Source: Chitinophagaceae bacterium
GTDB lineage: Bacteria > Bacteroidota > Bacteroidia > Chitinophagales > Chitinophagaceae
Assembly: GCA_023957575.1 (NCBI GenBank)
Contig: JAMLGU010000001.1
Location: 744,001 to 808,000 of the forward strand
DNA length: 64,000 nt
Direction: 5' to 3'
Below, piece after piece: positions 25,708 through 32,583 of this stretch (position 1 is the first letter of the stretch; the number at the start of each line of letters is the position of its first letter). A program made the translations under genes and the position numbers. The notes beneath the pieces are model-generated. The model had not been told where the DNA came from and did not search any database. It saw only the letters and a list, made by a program, of their open reading frames with translations.

Positions 25708-25791
25708 ATAAACACTATTCTCAAACTAAAAATATATAAAAGAACTAATGTGTCATCAAATCCTTGTAACCTCTAGAGATTAAGGAAAATT

Positions 25792-26193
25792 TTACACTCT
25801 TCTCTTTTTGGGAGGACGACATCCGTTATGTGGCAGAGGCGTAACATCTTTAATCATTACTATCTCAATACCTGATTGTGAAAGGGAACGGATGGCGCCT
25901 TCGCGACCACTACCGGGTCCTTTTACAAAAACATCCACTCTTTTAAGTCCTGCATCAAATGCTACTTTAGCAGCATCGGCTGCTGCCATTTGAGCTGCAT
26001 AAGGCGTATTTTTTTTGCTTCCACGGAAGCCCATCTTACCGGCGCTGCTCCAGCTTATTACCTGGCCGCTTTTGTTTGTAAGGCTTACAATAATGTTGTT
26101 GAAAGTTGCGGAAATGTGTGCATCGCCATAGGCATCCACCTTAACGATTCTTTTTTTTGCTGCTGCTTTAGCGCTTAATTGTGCTTTTGCCAT
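25792..26193 (-). CDS. rpsK: 30S ribosomal protein S11
   Basis: S11 sits on the 30S platform and contacts the mRNA exit region. The 133-residue product shows [20 protein letters not shown], then [37 protein letters not shown] and the C-terminal [17 protein letters not shown]. The N terminus is slightly extended with an Ala/Lys-rich stretch ([14 protein letters not shown]). It is separated from rpsM by a 151-bp spacer with several hairpins, including a terminator-like one, so its expression could be partly uncoupled from the first genes of the operon. Confidence 0.98.
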   Translation of the reverse strand: MAKAQLSAKAAAKKRIVKVDAYGDAHISATFNNIIVSLTNKSGQVISWSSAGKMGFRGSKKNTPYAAQMAAADAAKVAFDAGLKRVDVFVKGPGSGREGAIRSLSQSGIEIVMIKDVTPLPHNGCRPPKKRRV

Positions 26194-26226
26194 TTGAAAT
26201 AAGGTAATCTTTAAAAAAATAAATAA

Positions 26227-26241
26227 TCCGCCTTTGGCGGA
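26227..26241. repeat. Perfect short hairpin upstream of rpsK
   Basis: TCCGCC-TTT-GGCGGA is a perfect 6-bp stem with a 3-nt loop, about 35 bp ahead of the rpsK start. Two longer dyads lie in the same spacer: CCAATTCAA against TTGAACTGG, and TGCACC against GGTGCA. The spacer is thus mostly potential secondary structure. Confidence 0.5.
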
Positions 26242-26306
26242 CCCAATTCAACCCTCCTTCTGCACCGGGAAATCTGAAATTGAACTGGAAATAACTGGTG
26301 CAATGC

Positions 26307-26339
26307 AAAAAAGCCTGAAGCGAGTTGCTCAAGGCTTTT
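26307..26339 (-). terminator. Terminator-like hairpin inside the operon, after rpsM
   Basis: On the minus strand AAAAGCCT..GAGC pairs with GCT..AGGCTTTT around a short loop, with two central mismatches, and continues into a run of T. It begins only about 6 bp after the rpsM stop codon and precedes rpsK. It could terminate or attenuate transcription within the alpha operon. Confidence 0.65.
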
Positions 26340-26344
26340 AGCAA

Positions 26345-26725
26345 TTATTTCTTAGCTGCTTTCTTTTTACCGGCAACTGTCTTACGTTTTCCTTTACGTG
26401 TACGGCTGTTGGTTTTGGTACGTTGTCCGCGAACAGGTAACCCTTTTCTATGACGAAGTCCGCGATAACATGCAATATCCAAAAGACGCTTGATGTTCAT
26501 CTGTACCTCAGAGCGCAACTGGCCTTCTACCTTTAGTTCTTCAGTAATAGTAGAACGAATGGCATTCAGATCATTATCGTCCCAATCGTTTACTTTTTTG
26601 TTACGGTCAATATTATTCTTGTCCAGAATATATCTGGCGGTAGAAAAGCCAATACCATAAATATAGGTAAGACCTACTTCGCCTCTTTTATTTTTTGGTA
26701 AATCAACACCGGCAATACGAGCCAT
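26345..26725 (-). CDS. rpsM: 30S ribosomal protein S13
   Basis: S13 lies in the head of the small subunit and bridges to the large subunit and P-site tRNA. The 126-residue product has the standard start [19 protein letters not shown], the helical [18 protein letters not shown], and the strongly basic C terminus with [20 protein letters not shown] and a Lys/Ala tail. Upstream, between it and rpmJ, is a short AAAAATT repeat. Directly downstream is a terminator-like hairpin that separates it from rpsK. Confidence 0.98.
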   Translation of the reverse strand: MARIAGVDLPKNKRGEVGLTYIYGIGFSTARYILDKNNIDRNKKVNDWDDNDLNAIRSTITEELKVEGQLRSEVQMNIKRLLDIACYRGLRHRKGLPVRGQRTKTNSRTRKGKRKTVAGKKKAAKK

Positions 26726-26728
26726 ATC

Positions 26729-26755
26729 AAAAATTAAAAATTAAAAATTAAAATT
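26729..26755. repeat. AAAAATT heptamer array between rpmJ and rpsM
   Basis: Three perfect copies of AAAAATT (26729-26749) plus a partial fourth fill most of the 35-bp spacer directly upstream of the rpsM start codon. Slippage here would change the spacing ahead of the rpsM translation start. Confidence 0.75.
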
Positions 26756-26760
26756 GAATA

Positions 26761-26877
26761 CTATCCTTGTCTTTGTTTAAAACGAGGATTTTTTTTGTTA
26801 ATTATAAAAAGCTTACCCTTGCGACGAACTATTTTACAGTCCTCGCTACGCTTTTTTATGGATGCCCTTACTCTCAT
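26761..26877 (-). CDS. rpmJ: 50S ribosomal protein L36
   Basis: This 38-residue protein reads [20 protein letters not shown], then [18 protein letters not shown], a clear match to L36. Only one cysteine is present, so it is of the form lacking the full CCCH zinc site. It lies between infA (29 bp) and rpsM (35 bp) in the usual alpha-operon order. Confidence 0.96.
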   Translation of the reverse strand: MRVRASIKKRSEDCKIVRRKGKLFIINKKNPRFKQRQG

Positions 26878-26906
26878 TTTACTATTTTTAAATATTTATA
26901 AACCAA

Positions 26907-27125
26907 TTATTTATAACGAAAGTTGATTCTTCCTCGCGTTAAATCATAAGGGCTCATTTCAAGCCCCACTCTGTCTCCGGGTAAAATACGGATGTAGTGC
27001 ATCCTCATTTTGCCCGAAATAGTTGCCACAATTTCATGCCCATTCTCCAACTTCACCCTGAACATTGCATTGGACAAGGCTTCCAGAATCACTCCATCTT
27101 GTTTTATTAATGGTTGTTTTGCCAT
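26907..27125 (-). CDS. infA: Translation initiation factor IF-1
   Basis: IF-1 occupies the A site during initiation. The 72-residue S1-like OB fold starts [20 protein letters not shown] and ends [15 protein letters not shown], exactly the family length. A six-residue N-terminal extension from 27143 is possible in frame but is overlapped by the putative promoter box at 27141-27148, so 27125 is the start. It is the first gene of the operon here. No secY or map gene precedes it; the neighbour upstream is a divergent protease gene. Confidence 0.97.
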   Translation of the reverse strand: MAKQPLIKQDGVILEALSNAMFRVKLENGHEIVATISGKMRMHYIRILPGDRVGLEMSPYDLTRGRINFRYK

Positions 27126-27140
27126 AAAAAATTTGGGCTG

Positions 27141-27148
27141 CAAAGATA
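27141..27148 (-). promoter_or_regulatory. Putative -7 box of the infA-rplQ operon
   Basis: The minus strand reads TATCTTTG followed by CAG, a very good match to TAnnTTTG, 15 nt before the infA ATG. It supports independent transcription of the alpha operon. Confidence 0.65.
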
Positions 27149-27546
27149 GGGAGAATAAATGAAAAAAAATAGTTTGCCCTTTATTTATTTCAGTTTAAGC
27201 CAAAAAGATGCCAAAAATATTAAAAAAATAGCAGATAAAAAGTCTGTTTTGTGTTTTTTCAGCATTTTAACTAACTCCGAATGATTTTTTGTATGGCGGC
27301 AAGTCCAAAAGTATTTAAGAATATCCGAACTGTACATTTATAATTATCAATATCATGTTTGTCCTTCAAAATTAGAAGTTATATTTAGTGAGTTTATTTT
27401 TAAAGAAAAATATATTTACCATAAAATTAAAAAACCTTTTTTAAAAACAGTAATTTGCCAGAAATTGTAATGAAGGAACTGTAAACGGGAGGAATTATCT
27501 TATTGTTTCTCAATTTTTTATTTAATAAAATCATTTTAATTATTGT
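27149..27546. other. AT-rich gap between infA and the M43 protease gene
   Basis: About 400 AT-rich bases with poly-A and poly-T runs hold no open frame of interest and no RNA gene that I can recognise. The region separates the alpha ribosomal operon from a divergent secreted-protease gene and marks the point where the usual spc-alpha ribosomal gene string is interrupted. Confidence 0.6.
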
Positions 27547-29580
27547 ATGGGCAGCAGTGTAAGGGTAGTTTGTTTGTTAATGTTATCTATTTTCTTGTCT
27601 TTTTCAGGCTTTTCTCAAAATGCAATATGTGGGTTTGATGAAATTTATCAAAGACAACTAAAAGATCCCGCAAGCAGGCAAAAAATACAAGAATTGAATA
27701 AGGCGGTAAAAGATATAGAGGCTCAGAAGGTTGGCACAGGACTAACAAAAAATGCACAAATACTTCCGGGCCCGATTTATGAGATTCCGGTGGTAGTGCA
27801 TGTAATTACAAAAGGTGATGCCATAGGAACGATAAATAATCCATCCGATCAAACAATTATTGATATGATTAATTATTGTAACCAGCTTTATGGAAGTACC
27901 AATACCTATTTCCCGGCTGCCGGCAATGAAGGTACGGTGATTCCTGTGAGGCTTACACTGGCAAAACGGGCTCCAAATTGCGGAGCCACAAACGGGATTA
28001 ATAGAGTAAATGCCGGTTCAAATGCAACTTATAACGAAAAAGGTATTGCCTACCCCGGAACCTCTGGTGGCGCAAATGAGGTTTCAATTAAAGCCTTAAG
28101 CAAATGGCCAAATGATCAATACTACAATATCTGGATTGTGTGGCGAATTGACAAACCTGATCTGGCGCCGCCCAGTTATGTGAAAGGTTTTTCTTATTTC
28201 CCCGGGGCATTTTCTGATGTGGACGGAATGGTTATTTCTGCCGGAGAAGTTTCCTATAATACAAGCACAGTGGCGCATGAGTTTGGACATGCGATGGGTT
28301 TATTGCACACTTTTGACGATCAAAACCCCAATGTATGTTTTCCCAACAATGATTGCACAACAGATGGAGATAAAGTTTGCGATACGGACCCTGTAAAAAG
28401 CCTTCTTACAGTTTTTCCTTGTCCGCAGCCATTAGACATAAATCCCTGCACCAATAAACCTTATGGCACCATACAATATAATATAATGGGTTATGGTTAT
28501 TGTCTTGACCGTTTTACGCCCGGACAAAGAGACAGGGCAGTGAATATTCTTAATTTATCAAGAGGAAATTTACTTCATTCATTGGGTGCAACAGCACCTT
28601 CGGGGCAGGTGGTAAAACCTGCTTCTTGTACTCAGATAACTAATGCGTACCCCAATTTTCAGTCAGGTATCGGGCCTGAAGAAGTAACTTTTGGTGATTT
28701 GAAATTTCTGTCTTACGGTTATTACACTTCCGTGCCAGGTAATAGCGCATATTATGATTTCACCTGCAATTTTGGAACGGATTTAAATGCCTCAGGGAGT
28801 TATCCGCTCACTGTTACTACAGACGGCCCTAACCTGCAGCGTTGTAAAGCATGGATAGATTTTAATAACAACGGCATCTTTGAAGATTTTGAACTGATTT
28901 TAAGTAGCATTTCCGATGCTGGTACTTACACACATACTGCAACAATTACGTCTGCCCAGCTTTCAGATTTTTGGGTAGCCACTAATACCAAAATCAGAAT
29001 GCGGATTATGGCGGATTATTTTGAAACGCCAGAGGATACCCCCGATTTTGGCCCTTGCGATCAACTGGACTATGGCCAAACCAAAGATTTCTGGGTAATG
29101 ATTTCAAAACCCTTGCCTGTTAGTTTTTCAAATTTTGAAGCATTTACAAAAAATGGTATCCTATCGGTAAAGTGGACTACTGCCGGTGAGCACAATACCG
29201 ATTATTTTATCATTGAGGCATCCAGAGATGGAGTGCTTTTCTCACAGGTGGATAAAGTACCTTCATTGGCTGCCAATGGTGTTTCTGCTACTCCGTTGTC
29301 CTATATATTTCAAAGAGATTTGACTAAGGATGCAGGGGCGATGAATGGCATCTTTGCTGTATTCATTGCATTACTTGTATTGCTTGGTATAAAAAAGAAT
29401 AAAACAATACGTGCTTCAGGAGCAATGGGGCTAATGGTGGTGATGATTGTATTAGCCTGTAATAAAAAGGAAATGCCTTTGAATGTTAATGATGAGGGAA
29501 AAATGTTTATCCGAATTATTCAGGTGGATAAGAACGGAGTAAAAAATGTTTCAAAAGTTTTTCAGGTGGCTCAGGAATAA
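27547..29580 (+). CDS. Secreted M43-family metalloprotease with unusual C-terminal membrane segments
   Basis: This 677-residue exported protein has a signal peptide ending near FSGFSQ and a pappalysin-like (M43) zinc protease domain. Its motif is HEFGHAMGLLH (His244, Glu245, His248, His254) with a Met-turn NIMGY at about 312-316 and a cysteine-rich CDTDP loop. A GEVED-type domain follows (AWIDFNNNGIFEDFE, IRMRIMADYFE), then an Ig-like C-terminal domain beginning LPVSFSNFEAFTKNGILSVK. That last domain is interrupted by two hydrophobic stretches (GIFAVFIALLVLLGIKK and GLMVVMIVLACNKKE) before its final strand IRIIQVDKNGVKNVSKV. The ending therefore looks membrane-associated rather than a plain secretion signal. 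Confidence 0.9.
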   Translation: MGSSVRVVCLLMLSIFLSFSGFSQNAICGFDEIYQRQLKDPASRQKIQELNKAVKDIEAQKVGTGLTKNAQILPGPIYEIPVVVHVITKGDAIGTINNPSDQTIIDMINYCNQLYGSTNTYFPAAGNEGTVIPVRLTLAKRAPNCGATNGINRVNAGSNATYNEKGIAYPGTSGGANEVSIKALSKWPNDQYYNIWIVWRIDKPDLAPPSYVKGFSYFPGAFSDVDGMVISAGEVSYNTSTVAHEFGHAMGLLHTFDDQNPNVCFPNNDCTTDGDKVCDTDPVKSLLTVFPCPQPLDINPCTNKPYGTIQYNIMGYGYCLDRFTPGQRDRAVNILNLSRGNLLHSLGATAPSGQVVKPASCTQITNAYPNFQSGIGPEEVTFGDLKFLSYGYYTSVPGNSAYYDFTCNFGTDLNASGSYPLTVTTDGPNLQRCKAWIDFNNNGIFEDFELILSSISDAGTYTHTATITSAQLSDFWVATNTKIRMRIMADYFETPEDTPDFGPCDQLDYGQTKDFWVMISKPLPVSFSNFEAFTKNGILSVKWTTAGEHNTDYFIIEASRDGVLFSQVDKVPSLAANGVSATPLSYIFQRDLTKDAGAMNGIFAVFIALLVLLGIKKNKTIRASGAMGLMVVMIVLACNKKEMPLNVNDEGKMFIRIIQVDKNGVKNVSKVFQVAQE

Positions 29581-29606
29581 TTTTGCCGGTAAACCATTAT
29601 CGTTTT

Positions 29607-30101
29607 ATGAAAAAAATAGGACTTCTTTCTGATACGCACGGTTTTTTGGATGACAAGGTTTTCAAATATTTTGAAAAATGTGATGAAGTGTGGCATGCCG
29701 GAGATTTTGGGAGCAAAGAGCTTGCGATTACATTGCAGCAATTCAAACCGCTTCGCGGCGTATTTGGAAATATAGACGGTCAGGATGTTAGCGCTTTGTT
29801 TCCAGAAATCAACGTTTTTTATTGTGAGGCGGTGAAAGTAATGATGAAACACATTGGAGGTTACCCGCCAAAGTATAATCCGGAGACCAAAAAGCAAATG
29901 CTTGTGGAAATGCCCCAACTTTTTGTCAGCGGACATTCACATATCCTTAAAATTATTTATGATGAGAAACTTAAATGCCTGCACATCAATCCCGGCGCTG
30001 CCGGAAAGCAAGGCTGGCACAAGGTAAGAACATTGGTTCGGTTTGCTATTGATGGGAGTGATTTAAAAAACTGTGAGGTGATAGAACTTGGTAATAGATA
30101 A
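29607..30101 (+). CDS. YfcE-type metallophosphoesterase
   Basis: This is a calcineurin-like phosphoesterase of 164 residues from the ATG at 29607. The metal-binding motifs are in order: IGLLSDTHGF (D-x-H), EVWHAGDFGS (GD), VFGNIDG (GN), SGHSHILKI (GHSH) and HINPGAAGKQG. A TTG at 29583 would add eight residues that do not fit the family. YfcE/MJ0936-like proteins cleave phosphodiesters in vitro; the natural substrate is unknown. The gene starts 26 bp after the protease gene on the same strand. Confidence 0.93.
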   Translation: MKKIGLLSDTHGFLDDKVFKYFEKCDEVWHAGDFGSKELAITLQQFKPLRGVFGNIDGQDVSALFPEINVFYCEAVKVMMKHIGGYPPKYNPETKKQMLVEMPQLFVSGHSHILKIIYDEKLKCLHINPGAAGKQGWHKVRTLVRFAIDGSDLKNCEVIELGNR

Positions 30102-30122
30102 AAGTTGTCATTTAATAAATGA

Positions 30123-30677
30123 TTAATACAAATTTGCCTCATATTTTACCTCCGAAAACAGTTTTAATGTAATCAGGCCATTTTCAAAATCTTTGCCTCT
30201 TTCTTTTTCCAGATTGTAAAACAAATTGGCAATATTCCACGGGCGAGGTGTAGAAAACGATACAACCCAAGTAACTTGTGTGGCTTTGCCTTTAATATTC
30301 AACAGGATTTTGGAGAAGCCTTCAATATTTTTTATTCCTTGTAAAACGATATTAAAATCAATCTCTTTTTCGGGAACTGCTTTCGTCAGTTTAATTTGAG
30401 CTTCTTTATAGAAAAACGAATCCTCCTTCCATCTGAAAGTAGTACCAACAACCGCCTGAGTACTATCTGCCTTATTCATTGATGCAGTATCATTCCGGTT
30501 CATAAGGTTTAAAAAATACTGGGCAGATAACAATTGGTCATAAATTTTTTTTGGCGGAGCATTAATGGTTATAATTTTAGTAATTTCCTGTTTTTCGGGT
30601 AAAAAAAAGGAAAGCGCCAATGCAGCCAAAATGAATAAGGTAAAAACGCCCAGAAAAAATTTCAAAAGGAATTTCAC
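30123..30677 (-). CDS. Membrane-anchored SRPBCC (START-like) domain protein
   Basis: This 184-residue protein has an N-terminal hydrophobic helix (about 5-26, LKFFLGVFTLFILAALALSF) and an SRPBCC/polyketide-cyclase-like domain. The domain shows ITINAPPKKIYDQLL at its start, WKEDSFFYKEAQIKL in the middle, and a long final helix after STPRPWNIANLF. The ligand is unknown. The helix is probably an anchor rather than a cleaved signal, leaving the domain in the periplasm. It follows msrB with a gap of only 7 bp, so the two are likely co-transcribed. Confidence 0.82.
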   Translation of the reverse strand: MKFLLKFFLGVFTLFILAALALSFFLPEKQEITKIITINAPPKKIYDQLLSAQYFLNLMNRNDTASMNKADSTQAVVGTTFRWKEDSFFYKEAQIKLTKAVPEKEIDFNIVLQGIKNIEGFSKILLNIKGKATQVTWVVSFSTPRPWNIANLFYNLEKERGKDFENGLITLKLFSEVKYEANLY

Positions 30678-30684
30678 AATTATC

Positions 30685-31248
30685 TTACTTTTTATAACTT
30701 TTTTCGGCTTTTTGCGCTTTTTCGAAATCCAGAATCACGCCATTGATGCAGTATCTTAAACCGGTTGGCGGAGGGCCGTCATCGAATACATGCCCCAAAT
30801 GCGCTTCACATCTGCCACATTCTACCTCGGTGCGCACCATGCCATGTGAGCGGTCTTCAAGATAAATTATACTGTTCTTGCTGATTGGCTCATAAAAACT
30901 CGGCCAGCCACAACTACTTTCGAACTTGGCATCGCTTTTGAAGAGCGGATTGCCACAAGCAGCACAATAATAAGTGCCTATTTCATTGTATTTCTCAAAT
31001 TTACTGGTCCAGGGTCTTTCGGTACCTTTTTGGCGAGCGATATAATAGACCTCTTCGGGGAGTATCTTTTGCCATTCAGTATTATCTATTTTTACTTTTG
31101 AGGTATCTGTTCTTGAGTAAACCTGATTGTTTTTTTTGTTCATTTCATTTTCATTTATATGTAATGAATTGGGTTGGCTGTAGCTGCATTGTTGAAAAAA
31201 TGCACCAATTAAAAGTATAAGAGTAAAAAATACAACCTTTTTCATCAC
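30685..31248 (-). CDS. msrB: Peptide-methionine (R)-S-oxide reductase, lipoprotein form
   Basis: MsrB reduces methionine-R-sulfoxide in damaged proteins. The 187-residue product has the structural zinc pairs CAAC and CGRC, the conserved FESSCGWPSFYEP, HLGHVFDDGP and the catalytic GLRYCINGV. Unlike cytosolic MsrB it begins with a signal sequence and lipobox (FQQC, cysteine at about residue 21), so it should repair envelope proteins. A TATTTTTG box lies just upstream. A second in-frame ATG follows the first. It is followed by an SRPBCC gene after 7 bp. Confidence 0.95.
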   Translation of the reverse strand: MMKKVVFFTLILLIGAFFQQCSYSQPNSLHINENEMNKKNNQVYSRTDTSKVKIDNTEWQKILPEEVYYIARQKGTERPWTSKFEKYNEIGTYYCAACGNPLFKSDAKFESSCGWPSFYEPISKNSIIYLEDRSHGMVRTEVECGRCEAHLGHVFDDGPPPTGLRYCINGVILDFEKAQKAEKSYKK

Positions 31249-31259
31249 TCTATTTTTAA

Positions 31260-31267
31260 CAAAAATA
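31260..31267 (-). promoter_or_regulatory. Putative -7 box of msrB
   Basis: The minus strand reads TATTTTTG, matching TAnnTTTG, 11 nt upstream of the msrB start codon. Confidence 0.5.
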
Positions 31268-31493
31268 GTCCTTAATCGTTGGTTTTTACTTATTTTATAT
31301 TTATTATTGTTATCCCAAGTTTAGAGGTATAAGTAAAGGTCAAATAACCGGTGCAGACAAAATGATTATTGGGGTTGAAGTTCGAAGGCATTTATTAAAA
31401 TATTGATATTCAACATTTTAATGGGTAATCGATTACATTATTTTTTAAATAGTAGAAATTTAAAAGAAAGCAAAAAAATGAACATTTGCTTAG

Positions 31494-31501
31494 TATCTTT
31501 G
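31494..31501 (+). promoter_or_regulatory. Putative -7 box of adk
   Basis: TATCTTTG matches TAnnTTTG, 25 nt upstream of the adk start. The remaining 230 bases of this intergenic gap, between msrB and adk, hold no recognisable gene. Confidence 0.6.
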
Positions 31502-31526
31502 TGCAGCGATTCAAAACCTTAGCTAT

Positions 31527-32105
31527 ATGTTTAATCTTGTTATTTTTGGGCCTCCGGGTAGCGGAAAAGGAACTCAGTCAGAAAAATTAATTGAAAAATA
31601 CGGACTGGTGCATTTGTCAACCGGCGATTTATTGCGCGCCGAAATCGCCAATAAAACGCCGCTCGGCATTGAAGCTAAAAAATTTATTGATAATGGGCAA
31701 TTAGTTCCAGATGAAGTGGTTATTGGCATTATTGACAATTCGCTCGAAAAAAATAAAGAGGCAAAAGGTTTCTTATTTGATGGTTTTCCGCGTACTGTAA
31801 CTCAGGCCAAAGCATTAGACAAACTGCTCGAGCTGAAACAAACTGTTATTCATTTAGTGGTTTCCTTGCAGGTAAGCGAGGCCGAACTGGTAAAACGATT
31901 ATTAAACAGGGGAATTACTTCCGGTCGGTCAGATGATACCAATGAAGAAGTTATCCGCAAAAGATTTGCTGTGTACGAAAAAGAAACTTCGCCGGTGGCC
32001 GAACACTATTACAAGCAGGAGAAATTATCACCTATTCATGGCGAAAAGACTATAGACGAAACTTTTCACTCCATTTGCAAAGTGATTGAAAATGTATTAG
32101 TTTAA
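31527..32105 (+). CDS. adk: Adenylate kinase
   Basis: Adenylate kinase interconverts ATP plus AMP with two ADP. The 192-residue product has the P-loop FGPPGSGKGTQSE at residue 6, the AMP-binding LVHLSTGDLLRAEI, the conserved GFLFDGFPRTVTQA, and a short LID (LLNRGITSGRSDD). It is therefore the short, non-zinc form common in Bacteroidota. It is monocistronic with its own promoter box; a lipoprotein gene converges on its 3' end with 10 bp between stop codons. Confidence 0.97.
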   Translation: MFNLVIFGPPGSGKGTQSEKLIEKYGLVHLSTGDLLRAEIANKTPLGIEAKKFIDNGQLVPDEVVIGIIDNSLEKNKEAKGFLFDGFPRTVTQAKALDKLLELKQTVIHLVVSLQVSEAELVKRLLNRGITSGRSDDTNEEVIRKRFAVYEKETSPVAEHYYKQEKLSPIHGEKTIDETFHSICKVIENVLV

Positions 32106-32115
32106 CAATTTTTGT

Positions 32116-32562
32116 TTATTTCTTTAATAATGAATCTGCCTTTTGAATACTGTTCAAAACGGCAGTTTTCATTTCGTTTACTTTAGTTAGTTCGCTTTTT
32201 AGGTATTTTAGCCTATCCTCAACATTGTCTTTCAGCGAATCATAGCCAAACTCATTCATCCATTTGTGCATAAAGGAGTCGGCGTTCTGTAAATCCTTTA
32301 AGGCGCTTTCCAAAGCCGTTTTGTAAGGAGCCAGTTTTGTCCTTGCTGCTTCCGGTAATTTTTGAACAGAGTCTAATGATGATTTTATCTCATTCTGTAA
32401 CCTTTCTAATTTTTTCATTTTGGGCATAGCTACATCATGTCCTTCAATAATTTCATCCAATATTTTGTCCACAGGATTGGTGTCCTTTTTTTCATTATTT
32501 TCATTGTTGTTACAAGAGGTAAACCAAAATGTTATGGCAAGCAGTAATACTAATTTTTTCAT
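32116..32562 (-). CDS. Small helical lipoprotein of unknown function
   Basis: I do not recognise the family. The 148-residue product has a signal peptide with lipobox FTSC (cysteine at about residue 17), then a low-complexity Asn/Glu/Lys linker and a mature domain of amphipathic helices rich in Lys, Glu and Leu (MKKLERLQNEIKSSLDSVQ and KYLKSELTKVNEMKTAVLNS). It resembles small envelope lipoproteins predicted to form coiled-coils. It lies 21 bp behind feoB on the same strand and could be co-transcribed with it. Confidence 0.78.
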   Translation of the reverse strand: MKKLVLLLAITFWFTSCNNNENNEKKDTNPVDKILDEIIEGHDVAMPKMKKLERLQNEIKSSLDSVQKLPEAARTKLAPYKTALESALKDLQNADSFMHKWMNEFGYDSLKDNVEDRLKYLKSELTKVNEMKTAVLNSIQKADSLLKK

Positions 32563-32583
32563 AAATAAATATTTATTGCAAAT

